Positions 17,907-27,351 are shown, counted from the first letter of the stretch. The stretch is DNA of 64,000 nt from Halpernia frigidisoli (GCF_900113805.1 NZ_FOQT01000002.1:62001-126000), one strand, 5' to 3'. Numbers and translations: made by a program. Notes: generated by a model not told the origin, from the sequence alone.

Positions 17907-18380
17907 ATGAGAATTAATTTAATGTGTATAGGCAAAACGGACGACAAAGAAATTTCAACACTTCTCTCCTATTACATTCAAAGGTTGCCAAAACACTGGA
18001 ATTTTGAGATAATTACCTTACCGGATGTAAAAAATGCTAAAAGTCTCACGCCGGAACTTATTAAAAAAGAAGAAGCAAAATTATTTCAAAATCAGTTAGA
18101 ATCTTCAGATCTAATAATTCTTTTAGACGAAAAAGGCAAGCAGTTTACCAGTCGTGAATTTTCTGATAAAATAGACTTTTTTATGAGCATTTCGGTAAAA
18201 AGAATTTGCTTTTTAGTTGGCGGTGCCTATGGTTTTTCAGATGAAATTTATGCAAAAGCGAGTGAGAAAATTTCTCTTTCAAAAATGACTTTTACACACC
18301 AAATGATCCGTCTGTTTTTTGTGGAGCAGGTTTATCGTGCAGCTTCTATCTTGCAGGGAAAACCATATCATAATGATTGA
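17907..18380 (+). CDS. rlmH: 23S rRNA pseudouridine-1915 N3-methyltransferase
   Basis: RlmH methylates pseudouridine 1915 in helix 69 of 23S rRNA on the assembled ribosome. This SPOUT-class enzyme is 157 residues, the normal length. The C-terminal knot is clear: CFLVGGAYGFSD binds S-adenosylmethionine, followed by ISLSKMTFTHQMIRLFFVEQ and the tail YRAASILQGKPYHND. IILLDEKGKQFTSREFS is the other conserved strand. It appears to be a single-gene transcript. Confidence 0.96.
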   Translation: MRINLMCIGKTDDKEISTLLSYYIQRLPKHWNFEIITLPDVKNAKSLTPELIKKEEAKLFQNQLESSDLIILLDEKGKQFTSREFSDKIDFFMSISVKRICFLVGGAYGFSDEIYAKASEKISLSKMTFTHQMIRLFFVEQVYRAASILQGKPYHND

Positions 18381-18445
18381 AAAGTAAAAAGTATTTGCAA
18401 AACTTAATTTTCTTGATTTATAAATTAAATTTTGGTTTAAAATTT

Positions 18446-19012
18446 CTAAATTTTTAATTTTTCAGTTCTAAAACTTTTTTTAGCTAAAACCGAAAATAAT
18501 CCACCTAGAAGAAACCCTATCAACGCGCCAAAAGCCACGTCAAAGGGAAAATGAACACCTAAGTAAATTCTGCTGTAAGAAACAACGATTGCCCAAACAA
18601 ATACAAAAACTGTAAAATATTTGTATCTTTTTCCTATCAATGAAGATAGAAAAGCAGAAATAAAAAAAGAATTTGAAGCATGGGAAGAATAAAATCCGTA
18701 TTGTCCCCCGCAAGTTACAAGACGCATTTTAGCTTCAAGAAATGCAGTATGGCAAGGTCTTAAACGCAGAACACCATTTTTAAAAATATTACACAACTGA
18801 TCTGAAATCGTAATGCCAATACCTATAAAAATGAGAATGAAAATGAAATTTCGGAGTTTATAATTTTTATAAAGTAAATAAAGAAAAATGATGTAAAGTG
18901 GAATCCAGACTAGTTTGCTGGACATCAAAAGCCAAAAAGGATCAAAACTTTTATTTCCTAAATTATTTAAATAAAGTAAAAGCTGCTGATCTTTTTCTAT
19001 GAAATCTTCCAT
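18446..19012 (-). CDS. PAP2 family membrane phosphatase
   Basis: A type 2 phosphatidic acid phosphatase family enzyme, 188 residues with about five or six membrane helices. All three active-site motifs are visible: KNGVLRLRP, SSHASNS, and SRIYLGVHFPFD. Substrates in this family include undecaprenyl diphosphate and phosphatidic or phosphatidylglycerol phosphates, and the sequence alone does not choose between them. It begins 2 bases after the tatA stop codon and is probably co-transcribed with it. Confidence 0.9.
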   Translation of the reverse strand: MEDFIEKDQQLLLYLNNLGNKSFDPFWLLMSSKLVWIPLYIIFLYLLYKNYKLRNFIFILIFIGIGITISDQLCNIFKNGVLRLRPCHTAFLEAKMRLVTCGGQYGFYSSHASNSFFISAFLSSLIGKRYKYFTVFVFVWAIVVSYSRIYLGVHFPFDVAFGALIGFLLGGLFSVLAKKSFRTEKLKI

Positions 19013-19014
19013 AG

Positions 19015-19359
19015 TTACCGACTAACAGGACCTTCATGCGTTTCATCGTCGATCAGACTAACCGGTTTTGGCTCATCGATCAAACCTCTGGGAGAAGAAT
19101 CGTCTGTGATATCTTTTTTTAATTCCGCTAATGGATTAAATTCTGAAGCTTCCGAACGGATTCTGTCGATCTCACGCTTGATATCAGACACAGGATTATC
19201 CGTTTCTTTCATGATATCGGTCTTTATATCCTCCATTGCGCCACGCATTTTGCGCACGCCCTGGCCCAATCCGCGGGCAATTTCCGGAATTTTATCCGGT
19301 CCAAATAATACTACAATTACGAGTACTATCATTAGCATTTCACCTAAACTCAATTCCAT
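19015..19359 (-). CDS. tatA: Twin-arginine translocase subunit TatA/TatE
   Basis: TatA oligomers form the pore of the twin-arginine pathway. The 114-residue product has one N-terminal membrane helix (LGEMLMIVLVIVVLFGPDKIPEI) followed by the amphipathic helix ARGLGQGVRKMRGAMEDIK, which contains the conserved F-G-P-x-K-[IL]-P hinge. The acidic tail is variable. It is close to TatB in tail length, but Bacteroidota commonly use TatA-like proteins only. It lies about 11 kb from tatC and is followed at once by the PAP2 gene. Confidence 0.9.
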   Translation of the reverse strand: MELSLGEMLMIVLVIVVLFGPDKIPEIARGLGQGVRKMRGAMEDIKTDIMKETDNPVSDIKREIDRIRSEASEFNPLAELKKDITDDSSPRGLIDEPKPVSLIDDETHEGPVSR

Positions 19360-19417
19360 TTGGCTAAATTACGAAATAGTTTTATTCTAAAATTTTTTTT
19401 AAGAAATATTTATGTAT

Positions 19418-19519
19418 TTACGCACTTTCAGAGGTGTTGGTTTTAAGGAGTTTCAAAAGTTTTGATTTTTCGGAAAACTCTGCCCGCTCTTCTTTCCAAT
19501 CTTTTTTTGTTAAATGCAC
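19418..19519 (-). other. Possible micro-ORF or gene remnant between the efflux gene and tatA
   Basis: A minus-strand frame that opens after a TGA and could start at a GTG (19517-19519) encodes about 33 residues with protein-like composition: HLTKKDWKEERAEF, SEKSKLLKLLK and a stop. The coding-like frame continues upstream of the GTG for about a dozen residues (SPDRNGNPFF) before the TGA, with no start codon. It could be a small protein or the tail of a decayed gene. No family is recognised. Confidence 0.25.
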
Positions 19520-19612
19520 AAAAAAAGGATTTCCATTTCGATCGGGACTAGAAGTTCACGTGTCGATTTTTCCAACAAAAAAGATAAAAATTTTAAATCA
19601 AGATAATATACA

Positions 19613-20857
19613 TCAAACTTCAACTACTTCGCTTTCGACCTGTAAATTTTCTTTTTTAAAAACCCTGAATGCAAGAACAGCAGCGCTTCCCATTAATATC
19701 GAAGCCAAAAAAAACGGCGCACCTGCAAATTTAAACGGTGCATTGTCATGAGTGAAAAAGAAAAAAGTATTCGTCATCAAAGGCGGACCAATAATCGCAG
19801 TCAGACTTACCAAACTTGCCAAAGCTCCCTGCAATTCGCCCTGTTCATTCCTTGGAACTTGCGCAGAGATCACACTTTGGAGCGCTGGTCCTGCAATTCC
19901 GCCCAATCCGTAAGGTATTAAAAAAGCAAACATCATCCAGCTTTGCGTGGCAAATGCAAACAGCATCATTCCAAAAGAATAAAGCATTAAACCATAATAA
20001 ATACTTTTTTGATTCCCGATTCTTGGGTTGATATACCGTATCAAAACGCCTTGCACCAAAGCTGTGATAATACCAACTACGCCCAAAGATAAACCGACCG
20101 TTTTTTCAGACCAGTTAAATTTATACATTGAAAAGTAAGTCCAATTCGTTTGCACGGCATGTCCGCCAATATAAAGTAAGATCAGCGCAAAAATTAATCC
20201 CAAAATTTTCGGATATTTTTTTAATTGCAAAAGTGAACCAATCGGATTTGCTCTTTTAAAAGAAAAATCTCTTCGCTGATCAAGAGGCAAACTTTCCGGC
20301 AGAACAAAATAACCGTAAAGAAAATTCACCAGACATAAAATTCCCGCTGCCACAAAAGGAACCCGCGAACCGTATTGACCAAGAAGTCCGCCGAGAACTG
20401 GTCCTATAATAAAGCCAACACCAAAAGCAGCACCAATTAAACCGAAATTTTTCGCCCTATTTTCATCCGTAGAAACATCTGCAATATATGCGCTTGCCGT
20501 TGTGATACTCGCGCCTGTAACGCCCGATAACAATCTGCCGATAAAAAGCCACATAATTGTTGGCGCCCAAGCTTGAAGAAAAAAGTTACCTGCAAAACCT
20601 AAAAGTGAAAATAAAATGATTGGTCTTCTGCCAAATTTATCGCTTAAACCACCCAAAACTGAAGCGAAAATAAACTGCATAAAAGCGTAGGCAAAACTCA
20701 GCCAACCGCCATATTGAGAAGCAACACTTATGTCAGCGTGCAATAATTCCTGTATTAATTTTGGAACCACCGGAATGACGATTCCCCAGCCGGTAATGTC
20801 AATTAAAATCGTAATAAATATAAAACCTACCGCCGCAGATTTCTGATTTTTTTTCAT
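19613..20857 (-). CDS. MFS drug efflux transporter, TetA-like
   Basis: A 414-residue major facilitator with 12 predicted helices. Motif [15 protein letters not shown], lies between helices 2 and 3, and the segment [22 protein letters not shown] followed by [22 protein letters not shown] is characteristic of the TetA/multidrug group. It probably exports small drugs with proton antiport. Many flavobacteria carry such a chromosomal gene without tetracycline resistance, so I give no resistance symbol. No TetR-type regulator lies beside it. Confidence 0.85.
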   Translation of the reverse strand: MKKNQKSAAVGFIFITILIDITGWGIVIPVVPKLIQELLHADISVASQYGGWLSFAYAFMQFIFASVLGGLSDKFGRRPIILFSLLGFAGNFFLQAWAPTIMWLFIGRLLSGVTGASITTASAYIADVSTDENRAKNFGLIGAAFGVGFIIGPVLGGLLGQYGSRVPFVAAGILCLVNFLYGYFVLPESLPLDQRRDFSFKRANPIGSLLQLKKYPKILGLIFALILLYIGGHAVQTNWTYFSMYKFNWSEKTVGLSLGVVGIITALVQGVLIRYINPRIGNQKSIYYGLMLYSFGMMLFAFATQSWMMFAFLIPYGLGGIAGPALQSVISAQVPRNEQGELQGALASLVSLTAIIGPPLMTNTFFFFTHDNAPFKFAGAPFFLASILMGSAAVLAFRVFKKENLQVESEVVEV

Positions 20858-20910
20858 AAAACAAATATAAATTGTTTTGAAGAATTTAAAAGAATTTATT
20901 TTTCAAAACA

Positions 20911-21030
20911 CGAAAACACTGCGAATATCCAAACTTTAAAAATGCAAAGAATTAAAACTTTGTGTCTTAAAAGTCATAATAATTAATTCTTCGTGAAAAT
21001 CTTGTGCCTTCGTGGTTAAATAAAAATTAA
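20911..21030 (-). repeat. CACAAAG-rich intergenic repeat, copy A
   Basis: Read on the minus strand, directly after the stop codon of the TIGR02757 gene, the DNA runs TTTAACCACGAAGGCACAAG, ATTTTCACGAAGAA and later GACACAAAG. The same succession of CACRAAG units occurs at 27352-27541 and 46166-46288. The left half is more diverged. Confidence 0.65.
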
Positions 21031-21032
21031 TT

Positions 21033-21812
21033 TCAAAAATCCTTATTCACACCCATTCCAAAAAGCGCAAAATCATAAACCGCAGGGTCTTTTGGATTGT
21101 ATTTTCTGATTATCAAATCCAATTCAGCAACTGCTTTCCAGTCATTTTGAGTTCGTTTAAGCAAACCCAATTCCCGAGAAATATTTGCAGTATGGACATC
21201 GAGTGGAATTGATAAATGTTTTGCATCAATGTTTTTCCAGATACCAAAATCAACCCCTTTTTTATCATCGCGAACCATCCAACGCAAATACATTATTAAT
21301 CTTTTTGCTGCAGAATTTTTATAAGTTGAACTGACGTGTTTTGAAGTTTTGATCGTGTCTTCATTTAAAAAAACCACACGAAATCTATCCAAAGCGTGGT
21401 AAAAATTAGTTTCATTTTCATTGACAATGAACAACTGTTCTAAACTCTCAAATTCAGAATAGATCTTTTGCAGACTTTTTAAAAAATAAGCAAAATCTTC
21501 CCCGCTGAAAGTTCGGTGAAGGGCTTTAGTTTCAATTTGTTTTAAATCTTTACCGGTAAAATTTTGAATAAAATCATAAGGCGAATTGTCCATAAAATCC
21601 AGCATTTTTTGCGCTGAATTTAAGATCGCTTTTCGGTTTCCCCAGGAAATTGTTGCCGTTAGAAATCCGGAAATCTCAATGTCCTGTTTTAAAGAAAAAC
21701 GATGCGGAATACTGATTGGATCGAGTTCTATGAAATCCAGATTATTATATTGTTCGGCTTTTTCATTTAGTAAAGAAAAAACTTCGTCCAGATTTACTTT
21801 CTTTTTGCTCAT
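21033..21812 (-). CDS. TIGR02757 family protein (DUF2400)
   Basis: A 259-residue conserved protein of unknown function, mostly from Bacteroidota and Spirochaetes. The family signature is visible in DPISIPHRF, IEISGFLTATISWGNRKAI, and late KRLIMYLRWMVRDDKKGVDFGIW followed by IPLDVHTANISRELGLL. The helical repeat character and the DVHT segment recall HhH-GPD-type helical folds, but no catalytic residues are established. Its start overlaps the RNase Z stop by 4 bases (ATGA type), so the two are translationally coupled. Confidence 0.85.
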   Translation of the reverse strand: MSKKKVNLDEVFSLLNEKAEQYNNLDFIELDPISIPHRFSLKQDIEISGFLTATISWGNRKAILNSAQKMLDFMDNSPYDFIQNFTGKDLKQIETKALHRTFSGEDFAYFLKSLQKIYSEFESLEQLFIVNENETNFYHALDRFRVVFLNEDTIKTSKHVSSTYKNSAAKRLIMYLRWMVRDDKKGVDFGIWKNIDAKHLSIPLDVHTANISRELGLLKRTQNDWKAVAELDLIIRKYNPKDPAVYDFALFGMGVNKDF

Positions 21813-22726
21813 TCTAACTTTACAACTTCTAATGCTTTTGGCAAATAACTTTCCGGGAAAATAGTTTTTGCTTCATCAAGAAAAACATTTAAATCATGAT
21901 ATCGATTAGAAAAATGACCCAAAATTAATTTTTTAACATTCGCAGCTTTTGCAATTTTCGCCGCTTCCAACGCCGTAGTATGTCCCGTGTAATCTGCCAT
22001 TTCTTTTAGATCATGCAAAAAAGTAGATTCATGATAAAGCACATCTACATTTTCGATTAACGGAATAATGTCTTCTAAATATCTTGTGTCACTACAAAAA
22101 GCGTAAGTAATTGGTTTTGTAGGATTTAAAGTTAATTTATCATTTTTTAAAACATAACCGTCAGACAAAGGGAAATCTTTTCCATTTTTTATGTTTTGAT
22201 AATCGCAGGTTTTAATTTCAGGATATTTTGAAATTTCTTCCATATTTAAGTGGCGTTCTTTTTCCTTTTCTTTAAATAAATAACCGTTGCAGTAAATGCG
22301 ATGGTTTAAAGGAATCGTAAACACTTCTACTCTATTATCTTCGTAAATTTTCTCCGAATAATTTTTATTTAATTCATGATAAATCAAGTCAAAACCACGA
22401 TAAGTTTCTGTAATTCTAAAAATAGTTTCCAGCATTTCTTTAATGCCTTCCGGACCGTAAATATGCAAAGGTTTATCTCTGCCCAAAAGTCTGAAAGACG
22501 CGATCAATCCAGGCAAACCAAAACAATGATCGCCGTGAAGATGGGAAATAAAAATATGGTTTATTTTGGAAAATTTCGCCTTTGCTTTCCGAAGTTGAAC
22601 TTGTGTTCCTTCGCCACAATCAATCAAAAAATGACGTTCTTCCATCTCTAAAAACTGCGCTGTGGGCGAAGAATTGACCGTTGGAATGGCAGAATTGAAA
22701 CCGAGAATAGTAAGATAAGAACTCAA
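21809..22726 (-). CDS. rnz: Ribonuclease Z (tRNA 3'-endonuclease)
   Basis: RNase Z cuts the 3' trailer of tRNA precursors. It is a metallo-beta-lactamase fold protein of 305 residues, the short bacterial form. The metal site SHLHGDHCFGLPG (His62, His64, Asp66, His67) is complete. The later YTGHTTALEAAKIAKAANV contains the HxT loop of the family, and LILGHFSNRY supplies the last histidine. The TIGR02757 gene downstream overlaps it by 4 bases. Confidence 0.95.
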   Translation of the reverse strand: MSSYLTILGFNSAIPTVNSSPTAQFLEMEERHFLIDCGEGTQVQLRKAKAKFSKINHIFISHLHGDHCFGLPGLIASFRLLGRDKPLHIYGPEGIKEMLETIFRITETYRGFDLIYHELNKNYSEKIYEDNRVEVFTIPLNHRIYCNGYLFKEKEKERHLNMEEISKYPEIKTCDYQNIKNGKDFPLSDGYVLKNDKLTLNPTKPITYAFCSDTRYLEDIIPLIENVDVLYHESTFLHDLKEMADYTGHTTALEAAKIAKAANVKKLILGHFSNRYHDLNVFLDEAKTIFPESYLPKALEVVKLE

Positions 22727-22756
22727 AGTAAGATTTTAAAATTTAAAGTTACGAAT

Positions 22757-23338
22757 TTAGGCTTGTTTTTCAATATTTAAAAACTGAATAAACTGATCCA
22801 AAGCCAGTTTTCTATGGCTGATCTTATTTTTTTCTTCTACGTGCATTTCTGCGAAAGTCTGATTATGATCTTCCGGCGTAAAAATAGGATCGTAACCAAA
22901 ACCTTCTTCACCAAAGACTTTTTCGGTAATATTTCCGTAAACTCTTCCTTCAAAAAAATGCTCACCATTTTGGTCTTTATAGCAAAGAACGGTGATAAAA
23001 TAGGCTTTTCGATTTGGCTCATCTTTTAATTCTTCTAAAACTTTAGCGATATTTTTTTTAAAATCGTGATCACCAGCGTAACGCGCGGAAAAAATTCCCG
23101 GTCTCCCGTCTAAACCTTCTACAACCAAACCAGAATCGTCACCAAGACTTGCTTTTCCCGTTTTTTCAAAGCAATGTTTTGCTTTTATTAATGCGTTTGC
23201 CTGAAAAGTTTTTCCGTCTTCTACAATTTCATCATGAATATTATAATCCGTCAAACTTGTTACAACATAGTCTGTACCCAAAATTTGTTGAATTTCTTCT
23301 TTCTTGTGAAGATTATGTGTGGCTACTAAAAGTTCCAT
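22757..23338 (-). CDS. rdgB: dITP/XTP pyrophosphatase (RdgB/HAM1)
   Basis: The enzyme hydrolyses non-canonical purine nucleotides such as dITP and XTP to keep them out of DNA and RNA. The 193 residues include the N-terminal ATHNLHKKEEI, the metal-binding GDDSGLVVEGLDGRPG followed by SARYAG, and the C-terminal GFGYDPIF and SHRKLAL. It is the first gene upstream of rnz, 30 bases away on the same strand, so the three genes rdgB, rnz and TIGR02757 look like one operon. Confidence 0.95.
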   Translation of the reverse strand: MELLVATHNLHKKEEIQQILGTDYVVTSLTDYNIHDEIVEDGKTFQANALIKAKHCFEKTGKASLGDDSGLVVEGLDGRPGIFSARYAGDHDFKKNIAKVLEELKDEPNRKAYFITVLCYKDQNGEHFFEGRVYGNITEKVFGEEGFGYDPIFTPEDHNQTFAEMHVEEKNKISHRKLALDQFIQFLNIEKQA

Positions 23339-23412
23339 TTTTTAATTATGTTTTATATGATTTGAAATCGTTCGATTTCGTTTTATAATGTTTAGAAAAG
23401 TGTTTTTAAGCT

Positions 23413-24240
23413 TTAACTTTCCTGATAAATAATTTTATTTCTGTGCATAAAAAAATAATATGAAATGCCGAACAACACTAAACCAGCAATTAAAAGATAA
23501 ATTTCTGGTAAATTAATAATTGTTTTAAAACTTTCATCTTTTGTAAATATGATAAGCATTGCAGCAATAAAATTATTGAATGAATGCAGTAAAATTGACA
23601 TTAACAAAGATTTTGTTTTCCAGTAAACCAGTCCTAAAACCAGTCCAAGCAAAAATGCGCCCAAAAATTGCCACGGATAACCGTGAATAGCACCAAATAT
23701 TAAAGCGGAAAAAAGAATCGCTTTTTTTGGTTTAATGCCTTTATTTAACATTGCTTTTAAAATAATCCCGCGAAATAAAATTTCTTCTAAAAGCGGCGCA
23801 AAAATGGCGACCATTATTACCATTGCAGCGTGATCCACAGAAATGGAATTCATTTGTTCTAAAAAACTTTTGTAAAGCCAGCCAAAAAGCGGTCCTGTTG
23901 TCGGAATTAGATTGGTCAAATACTCTGAAATGAGCATCATTCCAAACATCATCGGAAAAATTAAAACGTAAGTAAGAAGTGGTTTTGAAGAAAAATTGAA
24001 ATTTAATTTATTCCCTTTTGGTCGTGTCACAAAAAGATCAAAAAACAAAATTGGTAAGCCTAAACTTAATAAATACGCAATTAATAAGAAGCCGGAAGAT
24101 GTTGCGTAATCTTCTTTTAAAACGAACATCATAAAAGCACCGATAATCCCGATCACTACTTGCGCTAAGAAATATCCAGCGAATAAAATGCCTATTTCCC
24201 GCCATCCGATCGTAAAATTAAATCTCTTTACCGTTTCCAA
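23413..24240 (-). CDS. CPBP family intramembrane protease (Abi/CAAX)
   Basis: A 275-residue protein with about eight membrane helices. The glutamate pair and arginine of the CPBP motif lie in APLLEEILFRG (Glu152, Glu153, Arg157), followed by FGAIHGYPWQF and LLHSFNNF, which bring the two histidines of the putative metal site. The family contains CAAX-prenyl protease relatives and bacteriocin-immunity proteins; the bacterial substrates are mostly unknown. It stands 73 bases from rdgB on the same strand and may head the same transcript. Confidence 0.9.
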   Translation of the reverse strand: METVKRFNFTIGWREIGILFAGYFLAQVVIGIIGAFMMFVLKEDYATSSGFLLIAYLLSLGLPILFFDLFVTRPKGNKLNFNFSSKPLLTYVLIFPMMFGMMLISEYLTNLIPTTGPLFGWLYKSFLEQMNSISVDHAAMVIMVAIFAPLLEEILFRGIILKAMLNKGIKPKKAILFSALIFGAIHGYPWQFLGAFLLGLVLGLVYWKTKSLLMSILLHSFNNFIAAMLIIFTKDESFKTIINLPEIYLLIAGLVLFGISYYFFMHRNKIIYQES

Positions 24241-24354
24241 TTATTAATTTTTAGCAAAGATAAAGGATTTCTATAAGTTGTACCGTCAATGTTTTTCATT
24301 GTTTAGAAAAATCAATTGCTAACAGATCTGTTTTTCTAAAATTTATTTAAAAAG

Positions 24355-24362
24355 TACCTTTG
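24355..24362 (+). promoter_or_regulatory. -7 promoter box before MFS gene
   Basis: TACCTTTG fits the Bacteroidota TAnnTTTG box, 17 bases before the MFS start codon. No convincing TTTG lies 17-23 bases upstream, so only half of the promoter is supported. Confidence 0.4.
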
Positions 24363-24379
24363 CACCTTAAATTTATTAC

Positions 24380-25561
24380 ATGCACATTTCAGAAAAAAAA
24401 ACTGAAAACATAACCAGTTCTCTTCTCGCTTACGTTTCTTTCACCTTCATAGGTTATTTTATAATCGGTTTATCGCTTTCTGTACTTCCAATTTTCATTA
24501 GCAAAACTTTAGGCTTTGGCTTAATTGTAGCGGGAATTGTGATCAGTGTTCAATATGTTGCCACCTTTTTTCTTCGTGCTTATTCGGGTAAAATTATTGA
24601 CGGGAAAGGTCCAAAACTCGCGGTTTTATACAGTATGATTGGTTTTTCTATCACTGGAATTTTTCTGATCATTGCTTACTATTTTAAATTTTCCCCATTT
24701 TTAAGTCTGACATTTTTAATTATCACACGTTTATTCACAGGTTGTGCAGAAGGATTAGTTGGCGCAAGTCCTATAAACTGGGCAATTATGGCGTTTGGTG
24801 AAAAACATACGGCAAAAATTATTTCTTACAACGGCGTTGCGTGTTACGGTTCTTTAGCGCTTGGCGCTTCTTTGGGCATTGTTATCCATCAATATTCCGG
24901 ACTTTATGGCATCGGAATTTTGTCTATTTTATTGGGAATTATCGGATTTTTCTTTGCTAAAACCAAGAGGAATAAAATTAATAAAAACCGGAAAGAAGTT
25001 CAGTCTTTTTGGAAAGTTTTAGGAAAAGTGACGCCTTTTGGACTTTGCCTAGGTTTGGGCGGAATTGGTTTTGCAGCAATTTCAACATTTATCACACTTT
25101 ATTATACTTTTTACCACTGGAATAACGGCGCTTTGTCGCTTAGCGTTTTTGGTATTTTATTCGTTGCAGGACGATTGATTTTCAATAATTCAATCAACAA
25201 ATATGGTGGAATTAAAGTCGCGATCGCTTGTCTTTTAGTTGAAACTTTGGGACTTTCAATGATTGCTTTTGCGACAGATCCTACTTTGGCATTAGTTGGC
25301 GCAGGCGTTACAGGTTTTGGATTTTCTTTAATTTTTCCTGCTTTGGGCGTTGTTGCGATTCAAAGTGTTCCTGCTGCAAACCAAGGTTCTGCTTTGGCTG
25401 GCTACGGACTTTTTATCGATATTTCTCTTGGCGTTGCAGGTCCGGTAATTGGCGCCGTTGCAGATTTTGCAGGAATGGAATATATATTTCCGTTCAGCGC
25501 TTTTATGGTTTTTATTGGTTTAATTTTAGCCTGGTTTTTAAAAAGAAAATATCTTGTATAA
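24380..25561 (+). CDS. MFS transporter, YhhS-like
   Basis: A 393-residue, 12-helix major facilitator. The loop after helix 2 has RAYSGKIIDGKGPKLAV, a version of motif A, and ITRLFTGCAEGLVGASPINWAIM is the family segment in helix 4. The C-terminal half repeats the pattern (GVTGFGFSLIFPALGVVAIQSV). The layout resembles the YhhS/arabinose-efflux type of E. coli, whose substrates are poorly defined. It is divergent from the CPBP gene and appears monocistronic. Confidence 0.82.
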   Translation: MHISEKKTENITSSLLAYVSFTFIGYFIIGLSLSVLPIFISKTLGFGLIVAGIVISVQYVATFFLRAYSGKIIDGKGPKLAVLYSMIGFSITGIFLIIAYYFKFSPFLSLTFLIITRLFTGCAEGLVGASPINWAIMAFGEKHTAKIISYNGVACYGSLALGASLGIVIHQYSGLYGIGILSILLGIIGFFFAKTKRNKINKNRKEVQSFWKVLGKVTPFGLCLGLGGIGFAAISTFITLYYTFYHWNNGALSLSVFGILFVAGRLIFNNSINKYGGIKVAIACLLVETLGLSMIAFATDPTLALVGAGVTGFGFSLIFPALGVVAIQSVPAANQGSALAGYGLFIDISLGVAGPVIGAVADFAGMEYIFPFSAFMVFIGLILAWFLKRKYLV

Positions 25562-25735
25562 GTTCTTTTAAATCCAATTTTCAATATTGAATAAAAATCA
25601 CGATTTTTGCAATCTTGATCTAAACAATAGATTTTTTTAATACAGAAGTTTTAAATTAATTGAAAAATTTAGAAAACATAAGTACACACTAGATTTGAAT
25701 TTAAAATTCATGATCTAAAATTTAAAATCTAAAAA

Positions 25736-27346
25736 ATGTCTTTACAAACAGAAATCGATAAAAGAAAAACCTTCGGAATTATTTCTCACCCGGATGCCGG
25801 AAAAACAACGCTGACGGAAAAGTTATTACTTTTCGGTGGTGCAATTCAGGAAGCAGGTGCGGTAAAATCAAACAAAATTAAGAAAGGCGCAACGTCCGAT
25901 TTTATGGAAATTGAGCGTCAAAGAGGGATTTCTGTGGCGACTTCCGTTTTGGCTTTTGAATATAAAAATCACAAGATAAATATTCTTGATACGCCCGGTC
26001 ACAAAGATTTTGCGGAAGATACTTACCGAACTTTAACGGCTGTTGATTCTGTGATTGTCGTGATTGACGTGGCAAAAGGCGTGGAAGAGCAAACTGAAAA
26101 ATTAGTTCAGGTTTGTAGAATGCGAAATATCCCGATGTTGGTTTTCATTAATAAATTGGACCGAGAAGGAAAAGATGCGTTTGATCTGCTCGATGAAGTG
26201 GAACAAAAACTCGGTTTGAGAACTTGTCCGCTTTCTATACCAATTGGAATGGGCGCAAGTTTTCAGGGAATTTATAATATTTGGGAAAATAATATCCAGT
26301 TATTTACTGAAGAAAAAAAACAAAAAATAGGCGAAACCATCAAGTTTGATGATATTAATGATGAATCAATTGACGAAATTGTAGGTAAAAAAGCCGCTGA
26401 AAATTTGCGTGAAGAATTAGAATTAATTCAGGAAGTTTATCCGCCTTTTAACCGTGAAGAATATCTCGCCGGTGAACTTCAACCCGTGTTTTTTGGTTCT
26501 GCTTTAAATAATTTTGGTGTTCGCGAATTGCTCGATGCATTTATAGAGATCGCCCCAAAACCGCAGCCGAAAAATTCAGATAACCGTTTGGTAAAACCTG
26601 AAGAAGATGATTTCACAGGTTTTGTGTTTAAAATTCACGCCAATATGGATCCGAAACACCGAGATCGATTGGCTTTCGTGAAAATTGTATCAGGAACTTT
26701 TAAAAGAAATGAAAATTATTTACTCGTTCGTGATGGAAAAAAATTAAAATTTTCTTCACCAAATGCATTTTTTGCGGACAAAAAAGAAATCGTGGAAGAA
26801 AGTTTTCCAGGCGATATCGTTGGACTTCACGATACAGGAAATTTCAGGATTGGCGACACTTTGACGAGTGGCGAAAAAATTAATTTTAAAGGAATTCCCA
26901 ATTTTTCACCGGAACATTTTAGATATATTAACAATTCTGATCCCTTAAAAGCCAAACAATTAAATAAAGGCGTTGATCAATTAATGGACGAAGGTGTGGC
27001 GCAATTATTCACGATGGAAATGAATAACCGAAAAATTATTGGAACAGTTGGTGCGCTTCAATATGAAGTCATTCAATACAGATTGGAACACGAATACGGC
27101 GCAAAATGCTCTTACGAGCCACTTTCCATCCATAAAGCTTGTTGGGTAGAAGCCGATGAGAAATCGGAAGAATTTAAAGAATTTGCACGTTTAAAACAAC
27201 GTTTTTTAGCGAGAGATAAATTTAATCAACTTGTATTTTTAGCAGATTCATCTTTCACGATTCACATGACACAAGAAAAATTTCCAAACGTGAAACTACA
27301 TTTTATAAGTGAGTTCCGAAATGCAGATAATTTTGAGAAGATTTAA
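25736..27346 (+). CDS. prfC: Peptide chain release factor 3
   Basis: RF3 is the GTPase that removes RF1 or RF2 from the ribosome after termination. The G domain shows SHPDAGKTT (17-25), DTPGHKDF (85-92) and NKLD (139-142), and the switch I segment ERQRGISVATSV is typical of RF3. The C-terminal RF3-specific domain has GALQYEVIQYRLEHEYGA. At 536 residues it is full length. It is preceded by an AT-rich 174-base region without a recognised signal and faces the broken DUF2891 gene downstream. Confidence 0.96.
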   Translation: MSLQTEIDKRKTFGIISHPDAGKTTLTEKLLLFGGAIQEAGAVKSNKIKKGATSDFMEIERQRGISVATSVLAFEYKNHKINILDTPGHKDFAEDTYRTLTAVDSVIVVIDVAKGVEEQTEKLVQVCRMRNIPMLVFINKLDREGKDAFDLLDEVEQKLGLRTCPLSIPIGMGASFQGIYNIWENNIQLFTEEKKQKIGETIKFDDINDESIDEIVGKKAAENLREELELIQEVYPPFNREEYLAGELQPVFFGSALNNFGVRELLDAFIEIAPKPQPKNSDNRLVKPEEDDFTGFVFKIHANMDPKHRDRLAFVKIVSGTFKRNENYLLVRDGKKLKFSSPNAFFADKKEIVEESFPGDIVGLHDTGNFRIGDTLTSGEKINFKGIPNFSPEHFRYINNSDPLKAKQLNKGVDQLMDEGVAQLFTMEMNNRKIIGTVGALQYEVIQYRLEHEYGAKCSYEPLSIHKACWVEADEKSEEFKEFARLKQRFLARDKFNQLVFLADSSFTIHMTQEKFPNVKLHFISEFRNADNFEKI

Positions 27347-27351
27347 ATGGA

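Noticed and set aside
19434-19751. 105-residue plus-strand open frame
   Set aside because: Half of it lies antisense to the efflux gene, the composition is poor, and the minus-strand reading explains the region better.
19613-20857. Acquired tetracycline resistance gene
   Set aside because: It is embedded in core genes with the same codon use, has no TetR-type regulator and no mobile element nearby.
23149-23388. Plus-strand open frame across the rdgB start
   Set aside because: It is antisense to rdgB, has a hydrophobic composition without sense, and no signals.
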